Shown piece by piece: positions 7,196-14,858 of a stretch of DNA of 15,561 bases. The position numbers and the translations under genes were made by a program. Below the pieces are notes generated by a model. That model had not been told where the DNA came from and ran no database searches. It saw only the letters and a list, made by a program, of their open reading frames with translations. The stretch's first letter is position 1. Each line of letters begins with the position of its first letter. The stretch comes from Chersky-265 sp035275285 (lineage in GTDB: Bacteria > Fibrobacterota > Fibrobacteria > UBA11236): contig DATENA010000182.1 in assembly GCA_035275285.1 (NCBI GenBank), positions 1-15,561 of the forward strand, read 5' to 3'.

Positions 7196-8635
7196 TCAGC
7201 CGCCCATGCCGCGGAGCATCGCGTGCAAGGCGGGATGCGGTTCGATGAGGATCCTGTCCTGCTTGGCCAGGGCCAGGCGATCCGCGTCCAGCAACCCCTG
7301 CGAGTGCATGTAGGCCAGCACGGGTTGATTCTCGCCGCGTTTGGTGAAGAGCGTATTCTTCACCCGCAGCAGCACGTTCTCCGCGAAGCGGGGCACGGGG
7401 AACCCCGCCATGGCCCCGACGTTCCGGGGACGCGCGGCGGCGGTTTCCCGCGCTATCCCCAGGTCCGCGAACTGCAAATCCTGGATGGTGGGCAGCCCCG
7501 CCGGCAGCTTCAGTTCGAAGCCCTTGGGAACGGGCAGGTTGCGTTCGAACACCACCGGGCGCAAGGCCGGATTGTATTTCATGAGGACGGCCGTGGAATA
7601 GCCGGAAAGGATGCGCAATTGGCAGGGCGTCCACTCATGCTCGAGCTTGAGGGTCTTGAAGGCGGTCGCCGCCGGCGTGGCCTTGCGAAGGCCCGGGAAC
7701 AGCGTTTCGGCCTTCATCCCCAGGCTGGAAGCCGCCAGGAACATGGCGTAGTAGTTGCGCGACACGGCCCCGAATCCGCCCGCCTGGTAGTTCTGGATGA
7801 TTTCCGAAGGATCCCGGCTGCCGGTTTCCTTCACCGCGTCCAGCATCTGCCCGGGGCCGTTGTTATAGGCCATGATGGCCAGGGGCCAGGACGCCATGTA
7901 GTTGCGGCAGACCTTCAGGAACTTGGCCGCCGCGAACGTCGAAGCGCGCGGATCGAACCGCTGGTCCACGCGTTCATCGATGACCAGGTAACGGCTGCCG
8001 GAGGATTTCAGGAATTGCCACATGCCCGCGGCTCCCGCGGGAGAGACCGCTTCCGGGTTGAAGCGGGACTCCACGTGGGCCAGGAACATGAGGCGCGTGG
8101 GCACGCCTTCGGCGCGGAACACGGAATCCATGAGCGCCTGGTATTGCAGCGAGTTTTCCAGGCTGACCCGGAAGCTCCGGCGCATGCCGCGGCGTCCCAC
8201 CATGCGGTCGGCGGAAGCGGAGATATCTTCCGCGCTCCACGCGGGCGGAACCCGCTTGCGCAGGGTTTTCTGTTCTTCCGACCATTCCGCCTCGGGGAGG
8301 GCCGTCATGGCGTGCAATCGCAGCTTGAGGGTTTCCCGGGCCTTGGCGAGGCTGTCCTCGGCGAGCTTGGCGCTCAGGTTGCGCAAGGGCACCTTCCCGA
8401 AAACCGCTTCCGGGGCGTCGGGATCGTAGAGCAGTCCTTCGTCCTCGTCCATGCGGTAATAGAGCTCGACCATGATGCAGGCCTGGTCGAGGATGTATTT
8501 GTCGGCCGTGAAGGAGTTGTCGGTGATGATGAGTTTGCGGTTCGCTTCCAGGGGGCCGGCCCAGGCGGGGGACGCCATCCCGGCCCATCCCGCCAGGCAG
8601 GCCGCCACCAGGTGCGCGTGAACCTTCATCGACAT
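7196..8635 (-). CDS. Periplasmic lytic transglycosylase, SLT (MltD/Slt-like) domain
   Basis: Predicted 479 residues. A signal peptide (basic start, hydrophobic LVAACLAGWAGMA) ends with ASPAWA, cleaved near residue 26. The SLT goose-lysozyme-like domain spans about 160-300. It has the catalytic Glu189 in HVESRFNP, then AVSPAGAAGMWQF (197-208), the RFDPRAST segment (226-233) and MAYNNGPG (255-262). Such enzymes cleave the glycan MurNAc-GlcNAc bond, leaving 1,6-anhydroMurNAc, during cell-wall remodelling. No LysM repeat is visible, unlike MltD. There is a 130-residue N-terminal region before the SLT domain and a C-terminal region of about 170 residues without a motif I know. No lipobox cysteine follows the signal peptide, so it is probably soluble. 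The ATG at 8635 is preferred for GGGGAT just upstream; ATG 8629 is an alternative. An extension to 8722 lacks an RBS. Confidence 0.9.
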   Translation of the reverse strand: MSMKVHAHLVAACLAGWAGMASPAWAGPLEANRKLIITDNSFTADKYILDQACIMVELYYRMDEDEGLLYDPDAPEAVFGKVPLRNLSAKLAEDSLAKARETLKLRLHAMTALPEAEWSEEQKTLRKRVPPAWSAEDISASADRMVGRRGMRRSFRVSLENSLQYQALMDSVFRAEGVPTRLMFLAHVESRFNPEAVSPAGAAGMWQFLKSSGSRYLVIDERVDQRFDPRASTFAAAKFLKVCRNYMASWPLAIMAYNNGPGQMLDAVKETGSRDPSEIIQNYQAGGFGAVSRNYYAMFLAASSLGMKAETLFPGLRKATPAATAFKTLKLEHEWTPCQLRILSGYSTAVLMKYNPALRPVVFERNLPVPKGFELKLPAGLPTIQDLQFADLGIARETAAARPRNVGAMAGFPVPRFAENVLLRVKNTLFTKRGENQPVLAYMHSQGLLDADRLALAKQDRILIEPHPALHAMLRGMGG

Positions 8636-8690
8636 GTTATCCCCGTATGCTTTCGGGCGGGCGCGCTTTCCCCGCAGGCGGCACCCCCTC

Positions 8691-8719
8691 AATAAAAACA
8701 ATTGGTCCGGCGATCTCAA
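8691..8719 (-). promoter_or_regulatory. Candidate promoter of the lytic transglycosylase gene
   Basis: On the minus strand TTGAGA (8719 to 8714, 5/6 to consensus) is followed after exactly 17 bases by TTTATT (8696 to 8691, 4/6). The predicted start of transcription is near 8684, giving a leader of about 49 bases to the ATG at 8635. Confidence 0.4.
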
Positions 8720-8913
8720 CATTTTTTTTCTTGACGCGTTTCCGCCGGAAATTCGGCGGCTGTATGGTTGCTAAAGTAACCGATTGCGCCGCGAATGATC
8801 CGGATATTTTCCCCCGTTCACGAGGAGTTTGCGGAATTGAAGCGTGATTTCCGTGGCTCTTTGGGCCATGCGCGAAGGTTCGGTTTTTTGCGCGCGGCGC
8901 GATTGGAGTAATT

Positions 8914-10092
8914 TCAATGGGCCGCCATGCTACTCGATCCGCCCAGGTATCTTCCATCCCTGCCTATATAACCCCAAACGATCGGCCCGTCCGTGATCAA
9001 GCGCACGCGCGCCCAGCCTTGCCGGAAGGTCCCGGCCTCGGCGAAAGGCGTCCCGACCGGGACGCCGCCCAGCGAATCCAGGAACCCGCAGGCGTCGTGT
9101 AACTTGTACGTTACCAGGTCGCCCTCCTCCTGCCGGACCACCTCCAGGTCCTCCCGGAAGGCCCGCAAGACCCGCCCGTCCCTGCCGATCCAGGCGTAAC
9201 CGCCCGCGGCCAGGCGCACCAGGGCCTTGCCTTCGCGGAACGCGCCCGCCCATGCGTAGGCCAGCGGCGTGGCCAGCCGGCCGGTCCCGTCCACGTATCC
9301 CCAGGTCCCCTGGAAGCGGTTGCCGCGCCATTCGCCCCGGCCCACGGGCGCGAGCCCTTCATGGAAGTCGCCTGCCGCATCGTACAGGGTATCGATGGCG
9401 AACCCTCCCGAGCTGTCGATGAATCCCGAACGGTAAGGCATTTCGCTTTCCGTCCGCACCACCGCATAGCCTTCCGAAAATCCGCCGGGCACGTCCGTGA
9501 ACAAGGGAGGGATGGCCAGATCGCCGCGCCGATCCACGAACCCCCAGGCGCTGTAATCGTCGAAGCCCACGCGCACGGCGGCCAGGCCTTCCGAAAACGG
9601 CCTGGCGTCGGAGTATTGCATGTCGCCCACGGGCGCGCCGGCGCTGTCGATGAACCCGTAGCCCGCCTCCGTGGCCACCAGCGCCAAGCCCTCCGCGAAG
9701 GCCCCGGCGAAATCGAAGACCGGAGGGATGGCCACCCGGCCCGTAACATCCAGGTAACCCCACTTGCCCCCGATCAGGACCGGCGCGCGGTTCTCCGAAA
9801 AGCCGCCGGCATAGTCGAATTCCGGAGCGATCGGGCGCCGGCCGAGAGTGTCGATGAACCCGTATTTCCCGTCCACCTGGACCGGGGCCAGTCCTTGCGC
9901 GAAATCCCCCGCCCAAGGGAAGCGAAGGCCCGGAAAAGCAGGGGCCCGCGGAGGAGCGGATAACGCCATGGCGGTGGAGAATCGGGGGCCTTCCGCCCCG
10001 GGGCCCCAGGCTTGGGGATGGAGGGCGAAAGCGGCCAGGGTGGCCAGGACGGCCCCCGCGGATAGGAGGGATGTGGCTTTGGGGTGGATCAA
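8914..10092 (-). CDS. Secreted WG-repeat protein
   Basis: Predicted 392 residues. An N-terminal signal peptide (IHPK, then a hydrophobic stretch from Ala6 to about Leu24) suggests export. From residue 64 to the end there are eight or nine WG-type repeats of roughly 35-45 residues. Each has the pattern F-x-E/Q-G-x-A-x-V followed by W/Y-G-F/Y-I/V-D-x-x-G-R, for example FAQGLAPVQVDGKYGFID and FSEGLAAVRV..WGFVD. Repeats 7 and 8 are degenerate. WG (KWG Leptospira-type) repeats are thought to form a beta-propeller-like or solenoid scaffold; their biochemical role is not established. The start is a TTG with GGGACGG about 10 bases upstream. Later starts would remove the signal peptide. It is divergent from the TPR gene across 243 bases. 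Confidence 0.88.
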   Translation of the reverse strand: MIHPKATSLLSAGAVLATLAAFALHPQAWGPGAEGPRFSTAMALSAPPRAPAFPGLRFPWAGDFAQGLAPVQVDGKYGFIDTLGRRPIAPEFDYAGGFSENRAPVLIGGKWGYLDVTGRVAIPPVFDFAGAFAEGLALVATEAGYGFIDSAGAPVGDMQYSDARPFSEGLAAVRVGFDDYSAWGFVDRRGDLAIPPLFTDVPGGFSEGYAVVRTESEMPYRSGFIDSSGGFAIDTLYDAAGDFHEGLAPVGRGEWRGNRFQGTWGYVDGTGRLATPLAYAWAGAFREGKALVRLAAGGYAWIGRDGRVLRAFREDLEVVRQEEGDLVTYKLHDACGFLDSLGGVPVGTPFAEAGTFRQGWARVRLITDGPIVWGYIGRDGRYLGGSSSMAAH

Positions 10093-10230
10093 AACGAGGA
10101 CGCCGTCCCTGTCATCTGGCCATATGATAGGGCTTCAATACGGGCGGAGCCATAGAAAAAACGGAAGCTCAAAGCACCCCTCCCGAAAGGACCGGAAGGA
10201 AAGATTCTTTAAAAATCATGGGTTTGCCAA

Positions 10231-10250
10231 CCCCGGCATTCCGGCCGGGG
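10231..10250. repeat. Short GC-rich inverted repeat between the WG and TPR genes
   Basis: CCCCGG (10231-10236) and CCGGGG (10245-10250) flank an 8-base spacer. The pairing can be extended through TTGCC/GGCAA if a two-base AA bulge is allowed. It lies in the 243-bp divergent intergenic region about 86 bases before the TPR start. No U-run follows. It could be an operator or a leader hairpin. I see no convincing full promoter in this region, though TTGACC occurs at 10309 and a TATCAT at 10129-10124 on the minus strand. Confidence 0.3.
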
Positions 10251-10335
10251 CAATCAGTCCCGGCTCCCCACCTCGATTTCCGGCGATTCCGCTGCGGTCC
10301 CCAGGTCCTTGACCTACCTTTTGGCAAGGCTATTC

Positions 10336-13300
10336 ATGGCGATGCATCGGATCATTACCATCGGCGCGTTTTTATGCGCGATCGCGTCCGCACCCGGCGC
10401 CGCCGCGGATGCCAAACCGGCGGCGGCCGACGCCAAGGACGCCTGCCGGCAAGGCAAGGGCCAGTACGCTGCCGGCGACGTGGTGAAAGCCATCAAGACC
10501 CTGGGCAAGTGCGTGGAACGCGAAACGCGCAACCGCGAAGCCTGGATCTCCTTGGCCAACGCCAACCTGGAAGCGGGCCGGTTCCCCCAATCGGCGGAGG
10601 CCTTCGCCAGGGCGGAATCCCTCAAGCCGGGAGACGAAACCTTCCTTGCGAGTTATCTGTCGGCGCTGGAAGGCGCGGGCAAAATCGAAGAGCGGATCCC
10701 CGTGCTGCGCGCCCTGGCCGGGAAGAAACCGGGCGATCGCCGGCACTCCGAGAGCCTGCTCGCCGCCGTCGAAGCCGCCGGGCCGGAAAAGCATCCCGAT
10801 GAATACCTCTTCGCTCTGCAATCCCTGGCGGAAGGGCCGGAAGCGGATCGCTATACCCTGGAAAAGCTCGCCGCCGCGTATTTGAAACGCGGTAAACCTG
10901 AAAAGGCGGAAGCGGAGTATCGCGGCCTGCTGGTGAAAAACCCCGAATCCGCCGAAGATTGGGCCGGGCTGGGCGCCTCGCAAGCCGCCGCGGATCCCCG
11001 GGCCGCCGCCGAATGCTATCGCAAGGCCGCGTTCTACTCGAACAATGCCGGCCAGCGGACGGCGTACCAGAATGAACATCAACGCCTGAGCCGGGCGGCG
11101 GCCAAATCCCATGGCGATCCCACAGCCGCCATTGCGGAAGACTCCAAGGAACAAGCCATCCTGTTCGCCCCCGCCGCTCCGGTCGTGGCCGCCGCCTCTG
11201 CTCCGGCAACTCCTGCCGCTAAACCCGAACCCGTTAAACCCACCGTCGCCGCGGCCAAGCCCTTGCCCGCATCCAAGCCGTTCGATGTGACGGCTTTCCA
11301 GGACAGCATATATAAGGCCGAACTGGAAAAGCGCCTCGCCAAGGAAGAGGAGCGCAAAAACGGGGATGAGCCCGGCGCCATCGCCTACCTGGAAAAGCTG
11401 GCGGAGAAAAGGCCCGGCGAGATCAAATACCAGGAGGAACTCGCGGCCTATTACCGCGGCAAAGGGGACCGGGCCAGGGCATCGCTGCGCTATAGCCGGA
11501 TTTTCATCCTGAACGCCTCCCACCCGGAAGCCAACTACTGGCTGGGCATGGAGGCGGCCAAGGCGGGTGACAATGCCCTGGCGGTTCCCATGCTGGAAAG
11601 GGCGGTGGCGGCGGCCCCCGCCCGCTCGGACGCGTGGAAGGCCCTGGCGAAGGGGTATGCGATGCTGAGCCGCAAAGAGCAGGCTTGGGACGCCTATAAG
11701 AAGGCGTTCTCCCTCTTGCCTTCGGATCTGGAAACCGCCCGAGGCAAGCTGGAGGTGGCCCGGGAATCCCATCCCGCCGAACTGGCCGGGTCCTACGAAG
11801 ACGTGCTGCGCATCGCCCCCCAGGACGCGGAAGCCGCCCTGGGATTGGCCAGGCTCCGGTTCCAGGAGGGGAATTTCGCGGCCGCGGAGAAGAACTATCG
11901 CATCGTCTGCAAGGATTCCAAGGACTCCCGTGCCTGGGCCGAGTTCGGGCGCTCCCTGCTGGAATTGAAGCGGACGGACGAGGCCGCGGCGGCGCTGCAA
12001 AAGGCCGTGGACCTGGGCGAAAAGGATCCTTCCCTGCGCCTGGACCTGGCCCGCATCCGCATGGACAAAGGCGACCTGGATTGGGCGGAAGCCTTGCTCA
12101 AGGACCTGGCCAAAAAGGCGCCCGCGGATCCCGAGCCCCTGTACCGGCAGGGCCAGATCGCGCTCAAGCGCCAGCAGACCGCCGTGGCCGAGGAATTCTT
12201 CCGCAAGGCGCATCAACTGAAGCCCGCCGAAGGCCGCTATGCGGAAGCGCTCGCCCGCTCGCTGCGGGACAAGGACGATTGGAAATCCGCCGTCTCGGCG
12301 CTGGCCCAGGCCGAGTCCGGGCTGACCCTGTCGGGACGGCTGCTGTACGGGGAGTGCCTGGCGCACGGAGGGGATTACGCCGGAGCCCGGGAAGTGTATG
12401 CCGCGTTGTACCGGAAGGAGGCGTCCGCCCCGCTGTTGTCCCGCCGCATGGACCTGCTGGTGCGCATGGGCAAGGCCGATCAGGCCGTGGAACTGGCCGC
12501 CGGCGCGCCGTTCCAGGACGCCACGGAAGTGCGGTATTCCCTGGCCAAGGCGCAGCTTTCCCTCGCGGACGCCCAGGTGCTCAAGGGCGACGTGGACCAG
12601 GCCGTCGACCTCATGAAACTGGTGCTCAAAACCGATGACCACCGCCCGGAGTACCATTATTATCTCGGGCTCGGGTATTTCGATCAGAACCGTCCCAAGA
12701 AAGCCCTGTCCGAGTTCGCGGACGCGCTGACCTACCGGGTGGACTATCCGGAGGCGCTGTACCGCAAGGGCTTATGCCAGATCCGGCTTGAAGACGCGAA
12801 GGACGCGGAGAATTCCTTCGGCGAGCTGTCCCAGCACGCGGATCCCGCCTGGAAGGCCCGCGGGCTGTACGGCCTGGCCATGGCCTTCGAAGCGCAAGGG
12901 AAGCCGGAGGCGGTCCGGCACCATCTCGAACGATCCATCGCCTCCTCGCCGCTCCCCGAAGCCATGGCCTTCCTGTCCCGCGTGAACCTCAAGCAGAACA
13001 AGGTGGTCGAGGCGCAGGAGTGGGCCCGCAAAGCCTTGGCGGCGGATCCGTCCAATGAGGCCGCGACCGTGGCCCTGGCCGAAGCCTTGGCATCCGGCAA
13101 GATGCAGGCGGAAGCCATGGAACTGGCGCGCCAGGGGCTGAAGGCCAGGCCGCTTTCCTGCGGGCTGCTGGTGCAGACCGCCAAGCTGAACTACGAAGCG
13201 GGAAAACTGGATTCCACCCTTGCGATGAGCAGCAACGCCATCCGGATCTGCCCGGGGGAAAAGATGGCCTATTATTACGCGGGTATCGCCACCCGTGGAA

Positions 13301-13383
13301 GCAACCGCCCCGAGGAAGCGAAACGATACTTCAAATCCTTCCGCAAGCTGGGCGGAGACAAGAAGATGGTTCCGGAGGAGTAA
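10336..13383 (+). CDS. Large secreted tetratricopeptide-repeat protein
   Basis: Predicted 1015 residues. A signal peptide (MHRIITIGAFLCAIASAPG, cleavage near residue 25) directs export. The mature protein is built almost entirely of 34-residue TPR helical pairs in two blocks: about residues 35-265 and 320-1010. They are joined by a Pro/Ala-rich linker at about 276-317 (PATPAAKPEPVKPTVAAAKP). Typical repeat cores are visible, such as AWISLANANLEAGRFPQSAE and ANYWLGMEAAKAGDNALAVP. TPR arrays hold multi-protein assemblies together. Here the likely place is the periplasm or the inner face of the outer membrane, partner unknown. No enzymatic domain is seen. The ATG at 10336 is preferred to the TTG at 10309 because AAGG lies 6 bases upstream; ATG 10342 is also possible. 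The gene stands alone, divergent from the WG gene and convergent with the small membrane protein gene. Confidence 0.9.
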   Translation: MAMHRIITIGAFLCAIASAPGAAADAKPAAADAKDACRQGKGQYAAGDVVKAIKTLGKCVERETRNREAWISLANANLEAGRFPQSAEAFARAESLKPGDETFLASYLSALEGAGKIEERIPVLRALAGKKPGDRRHSESLLAAVEAAGPEKHPDEYLFALQSLAEGPEADRYTLEKLAAAYLKRGKPEKAEAEYRGLLVKNPESAEDWAGLGASQAAADPRAAAECYRKAAFYSNNAGQRTAYQNEHQRLSRAAAKSHGDPTAAIAEDSKEQAILFAPAAPVVAAASAPATPAAKPEPVKPTVAAAKPLPASKPFDVTAFQDSIYKAELEKRLAKEEERKNGDEPGAIAYLEKLAEKRPGEIKYQEELAAYYRGKGDRARASLRYSRIFILNASHPEANYWLGMEAAKAGDNALAVPMLERAVAAAPARSDAWKALAKGYAMLSRKEQAWDAYKKAFSLLPSDLETARGKLEVARESHPAELAGSYEDVLRIAPQDAEAALGLARLRFQEGNFAAAEKNYRIVCKDSKDSRAWAEFGRSLLELKRTDEAAAALQKAVDLGEKDPSLRLDLARIRMDKGDLDWAEALLKDLAKKAPADPEPLYRQGQIALKRQQTAVAEEFFRKAHQLKPAEGRYAEALARSLRDKDDWKSAVSALAQAESGLTLSGRLLYGECLAHGGDYAGAREVYAALYRKEASAPLLSRRMDLLVRMGKADQAVELAAGAPFQDATEVRYSLAKAQLSLADAQVLKGDVDQAVDLMKLVLKTDDHRPEYHYYLGLGYFDQNRPKKALSEFADALTYRVDYPEALYRKGLCQIRLEDAKDAENSFGELSQHADPAWKARGLYGLAMAFEAQGKPEAVRHHLERSIASSPLPEAMAFLSRVNLKQNKVVEAQEWARKALAADPSNEAATVALAEALASGKMQAEAMELARQGLKARPLSCGLLVQTAKLNYEAGKLDSTLAMSSNAIRICPGEKMAYYYAGIATRGSNRPEEAKRYFKSFRKLGGDKKMVPEE

Positions 13384-13403
13384 GCCGCGCGGATGGAAAC
13401 GGG

Positions 13404-13532
13404 TTATTTCCGGGAGGGGAGATCTTCCGGAAATTTCCCTTTGCGGCATACCACTCCGGGAAGGATCCAGATCAAGAACAGCATCGCGCTGAAAACCGCA
13501 ATCCCCGTTTGGGTCCAATCGTTCTGAAGCAT
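13404..13532 (-). CDS. 42-residue single-pass membrane protein, CcoQ/FixQ-like layout
   Basis: The protein has a short polar N-terminus (MLQNDWTQT), one strong hydrophobic helix of about 20 residues (GIAVFSAMLFLIWILPGVVC) and a basic tail (RKGKFPEDLPSRK). GGGGGGTGG lies about 9 bases before the ATG at 13532, and an extended -10 box lies further upstream. The helix followed by a K/R-rich turn and F-x-E-D-x-P is reminiscent of the small cbb3 oxidase subunit CcoQ/FixQ. No ccoN/O/P genes are in the window, so this is only a resemblance. An in-frame extension to 13586 exists but has no RBS. The stop is 20 bases from the stop of the convergent TPR gene. Confidence 0.55.
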   Translation of the reverse strand: MLQNDWTQTGIAVFSAMLFLIWILPGVVCRKGKFPEDLPSRK

Positions 13533-13576
13533 TTCCACGGCCACCCCCCGAAGTCGGATGTTGGGTCTATGAATCC

Positions 13577-13585
13577 ATTCTACCA
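13577..13585 (-). promoter_or_regulatory. Extended -10 promoter candidate for the 42-residue gene
   Basis: Read on the minus strand, TGG precedes TAGAAT (5/6 to TATAAT), the TGn extended -10 arrangement that can work without a good -35 box. The -35 position is not consensus. Transcription would start near 13570, giving a leader of about 38 bases. Confidence 0.35.
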
Positions 13586-13594
13586 CGGGCCGCC

Positions 13595-13622
13595 GGGGGA
13601 TACCCCATGTTTTTTATCCCCC
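13595..13622. repeat. Inverted repeat GGGGGATA-N12-TATCCCCC
   Basis: The 8-base arms (13595-13602 and 13615-13622) are exact reverse complements around a 12-base spacer that ends in five T residues. It lies just upstream of the extended -10 element of the 42-residue gene, so it could be an operator or a hairpin. Confidence 0.5.
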
Positions 13623-13663
13623 CTGCCGGGCGGGACCCCCCCCAGGGACGGCCGTTGGCGGCC

Positions 13664-13691
13664 ATTTCCCGATCCGGCCTTTGCGGGAAAT
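13664..13691. repeat. Inverted repeat ATTTCCCG-N12-CGGGAAAT
   Basis: A second perfect 8-base inverted repeat (13664-13671 and 13684-13691) with the same 12-base spacer as the repeat at 13595. The centre-to-centre distance of 20 bases is about two helical turns, typical of dimer operators. It lies just upstream of the candidate plus-strand promoter at 13709. Confidence 0.5.
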
Positions 13692-13708
13692 TCCACCAAT
13701 TTCACGGG

Positions 13709-13737
13709 TAGACCCGCAATTTTCGATATGTTATCAT
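13709..13737 (+). promoter_or_regulatory. Candidate promoter of the DUF1016_N-like gene
   Basis: TAGACC (13709-13714, 4/6) and TATCAT (13732-13737, 5/6) are 17 bases apart. Transcription would start near 13744, leaving a leader of about 114 bases before the ATG at 13858. Confidence 0.35.
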
Positions 13738-13857
13738 CCCTGGCATGCAGCAGCAAAAATAAGCCGGAACGCGCCGAAAAGTTGCTGCAGGGTCAGAAAC
13801 GGACTCTTTACCAAGCTATTTTAATTGAGCAGAAACATCCCTGAAAACGAAATCGCC

Positions 13858-14340
13858 ATGCAACCCTATGAAGCAACCGCCATTCAATGGCTCCACGATG
13901 AAGTCCGGGTCTACCTGCGGGCCCGCCGGGAAGGCAAGCAGCCTCCCAATCCTTCCGACTGGGTGGGCCTTTGCTGGGACGTCGGACACAGCCTTTCCAT
14001 GATGGCCGCCCACGGCATCGCCTTGAAGCCGGTCCTGGTGGCCGTATCCGGCAAGTTACGGATGGAATTCGCCGGCGTGCAGGGGCTCATGCCCGCCGAC
14101 TTCCAGATGATGAGATTGTTCTACCTGAACTATTTCGAACGCGCCGAACTCCTGCCCAAGCTGCGCCTCATCCCCTGGGACCGGCATGAGTTGATCCTGG
14201 AGCGGTGCAAGGATCCCGTGCAACAGGAGTTCTACCTGGACCTGTGCCTCAAGGAAAGCCTCAACGCGGAGGGCCTGGTGGAGGCCTTCAAGAAGCAACG
14301 CTATGAGATGAGCTCGCTGTCGGGCTCGCCTCTTTCCTGA
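13858..14340 (+). CDS. Stand-alone DUF1016/YhcG N-terminal-like domain protein
   Basis: Predicted 160-residue soluble protein. It follows the pattern I know from DUF1016_N. A WDVGHSLS segment (40-47) stands where YW-x-IG is usual. LVAVSGKLRMEF (60-71) leads into a FQMMRLFYLNYF segment (82-93), matching the NL-x-x-MR-x-FY motif. LIPWDRHELIL (104-114) followed by VQQEFYLDLCLKESLN (121-136) matches the W-S-H-x-x-L-L and FY-x-x-x-A blocks. In YhcG-type proteins this winged-helix-like domain precedes a PDDEXK nuclease. Here the nuclease half is absent, because the protein stops right after the N-terminal domain. It could be a DNA-binding accessory or a remnant. The ATG at 13858 has only a weak RBS; a TTG at 13825 would add 11 residues. 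Its last 53 bases overlap the convergent regulator gene. Confidence 0.65.
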   Translation: MQPYEATAIQWLHDEVRVYLRARREGKQPPNPSDWVGLCWDVGHSLSMMAAHGIALKPVLVAVSGKLRMEFAGVQGLMPADFQMMRLFYLNYFERAELLPKLRLIPWDRHELILERCKDPVQQEFYLDLCLKESLNAEGLVEAFKKQRYEMSSLSGSPLS

Positions 14341-14788
14341 AAGATCCCGCCGCTTCCGCGAGGGGCCTTTCCGGCTCCGGGAAGTTCCAGGCCGGTCCGG
14401 ACGGCTCCGCGTCCGGGTGAAGGGCGGGCGATGCGCCCCGGGCGCTCTCCTCCGCGGCGGATTCCGGTCCGTAGGCTCCCAGATGATCCATGCCCCATTG
14501 CCGGATGGCCGAGAGGATCGGTTCCAGGCTGCGGCTGCGCGACGTGGGCGCGTAGACGATGCGCGGCTTATCGGTGCCGACCACCATCCGGGTGATGAGC
14601 CCGTCGAATTCCAATTCCTTGAGATGCTTGGCCAGGATCTTCGCCGAGATGCCCGGGGACAAACGCTTCAATTCTCCGAAGCGCTTGGACTCGCCCGTGA
14701 GCAGATGGTTGAGGAGCAACCCCTTCCACTTTCCGCCGATCAGATTCAGGGTCAGCTCCGCGGGCCAGGTGAATTTCTTGAGTACCAT
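14288..14788 (-). CDS. HxlR-family winged-helix transcriptional regulator with C-terminal tail
   Basis: Predicted 166 residues. Residues 1-104 match the HxlR winged helix. LNLIGGKWKGLLLNHLL (14-30) is the family opening, KRFGELKRLSPGISAKILAKHLKELE (35-60) holds the recognition helix, and the wing follows to VVGTDKPRIVYA (69-80). ILSAIRQWGMDHLG (91-104) is the terminal dimer helix. HxlR proteins bind DNA as dimers and often sense oxidants or aldehydes through an N-terminal Cys. Here that position reads TWPAE instead of CPVE and the whole protein has no cysteine. A tail of about 60 residues rich in Ala, Pro, Ser and Glu is added after the normal end. GGGAG lies 5 bases before the ATG at 14788, fixing the start. 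The tail overlaps the convergent upstream gene by 53 bases. The target is unknown; autoregulation through the dyad at 14859 is plausible. Confidence 0.88.
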   Translation of the reverse strand: MVLKKFTWPAELTLNLIGGKWKGLLLNHLLTGESKRFGELKRLSPGISAKILAKHLKELEFDGLITRMVVGTDKPRIVYAPTSRSRSLEPILSAIRQWGMDHLGAYGPESAAEESARGASPALHPDAEPSGPAWNFPEPERPLAEAAGSFRKEASPTASSSHSVAS

Positions 14789-14858
14789 GTTTTCTCCCGA
14801 TTCTATTTCCACCGCGCGGCGGCCGGCCGGGTGGAGGAAAATTGTTCGCAATATGGGG

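Larger units (their letters stand above)
13533..13857. other. Divergent intergenic region with promoters and inverted repeats
   Basis: This 325-base gap separates the 42-residue membrane protein gene (minus) from the DUF1016_N-like gene (plus). It holds an extended -10 promoter on the minus strand, two inverted repeats with the same 8-12-8 geometry, a homopolymeric C-rich tract (13618-13644) and a candidate plus-strand promoter. The part from about 13690 to 13857 is richer in A and T than the neighbouring genes. I see no further gene; a five-codon ATG reading at 13744 is not supported by an RBS. Confidence 0.5.

Noticed and set aside
8731..8768. TTGACG followed by an inverted repeat CCGCCG-N6-CGGCGG, possible plus-strand promoter
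   Set aside because: No -10 box at an acceptable distance and no plus-strand gene downstream.
8637..8957. 106-codon minus-strand open frame between the transglycosylase and WG genes
   Set aside because: It overlaps the WG gene's 3' end and the transglycosylase promoter. The product has a low-complexity basic composition and no recognisable fold.
10309..10336. TTGACC and TATTCA as a promoter giving a leaderless TPR transcript
   Set aside because: The -10 match is only 3/6, and a good AAGG ribosome binding site inside the spacer argues that the region is transcribed.
10218..10802. 194-codon plus-strand frame starting with an ATG after a purine-rich stretch
   Set aside because: It runs out of frame through the TPR gene and encodes Arg/Gly-rich low-complexity sequence.
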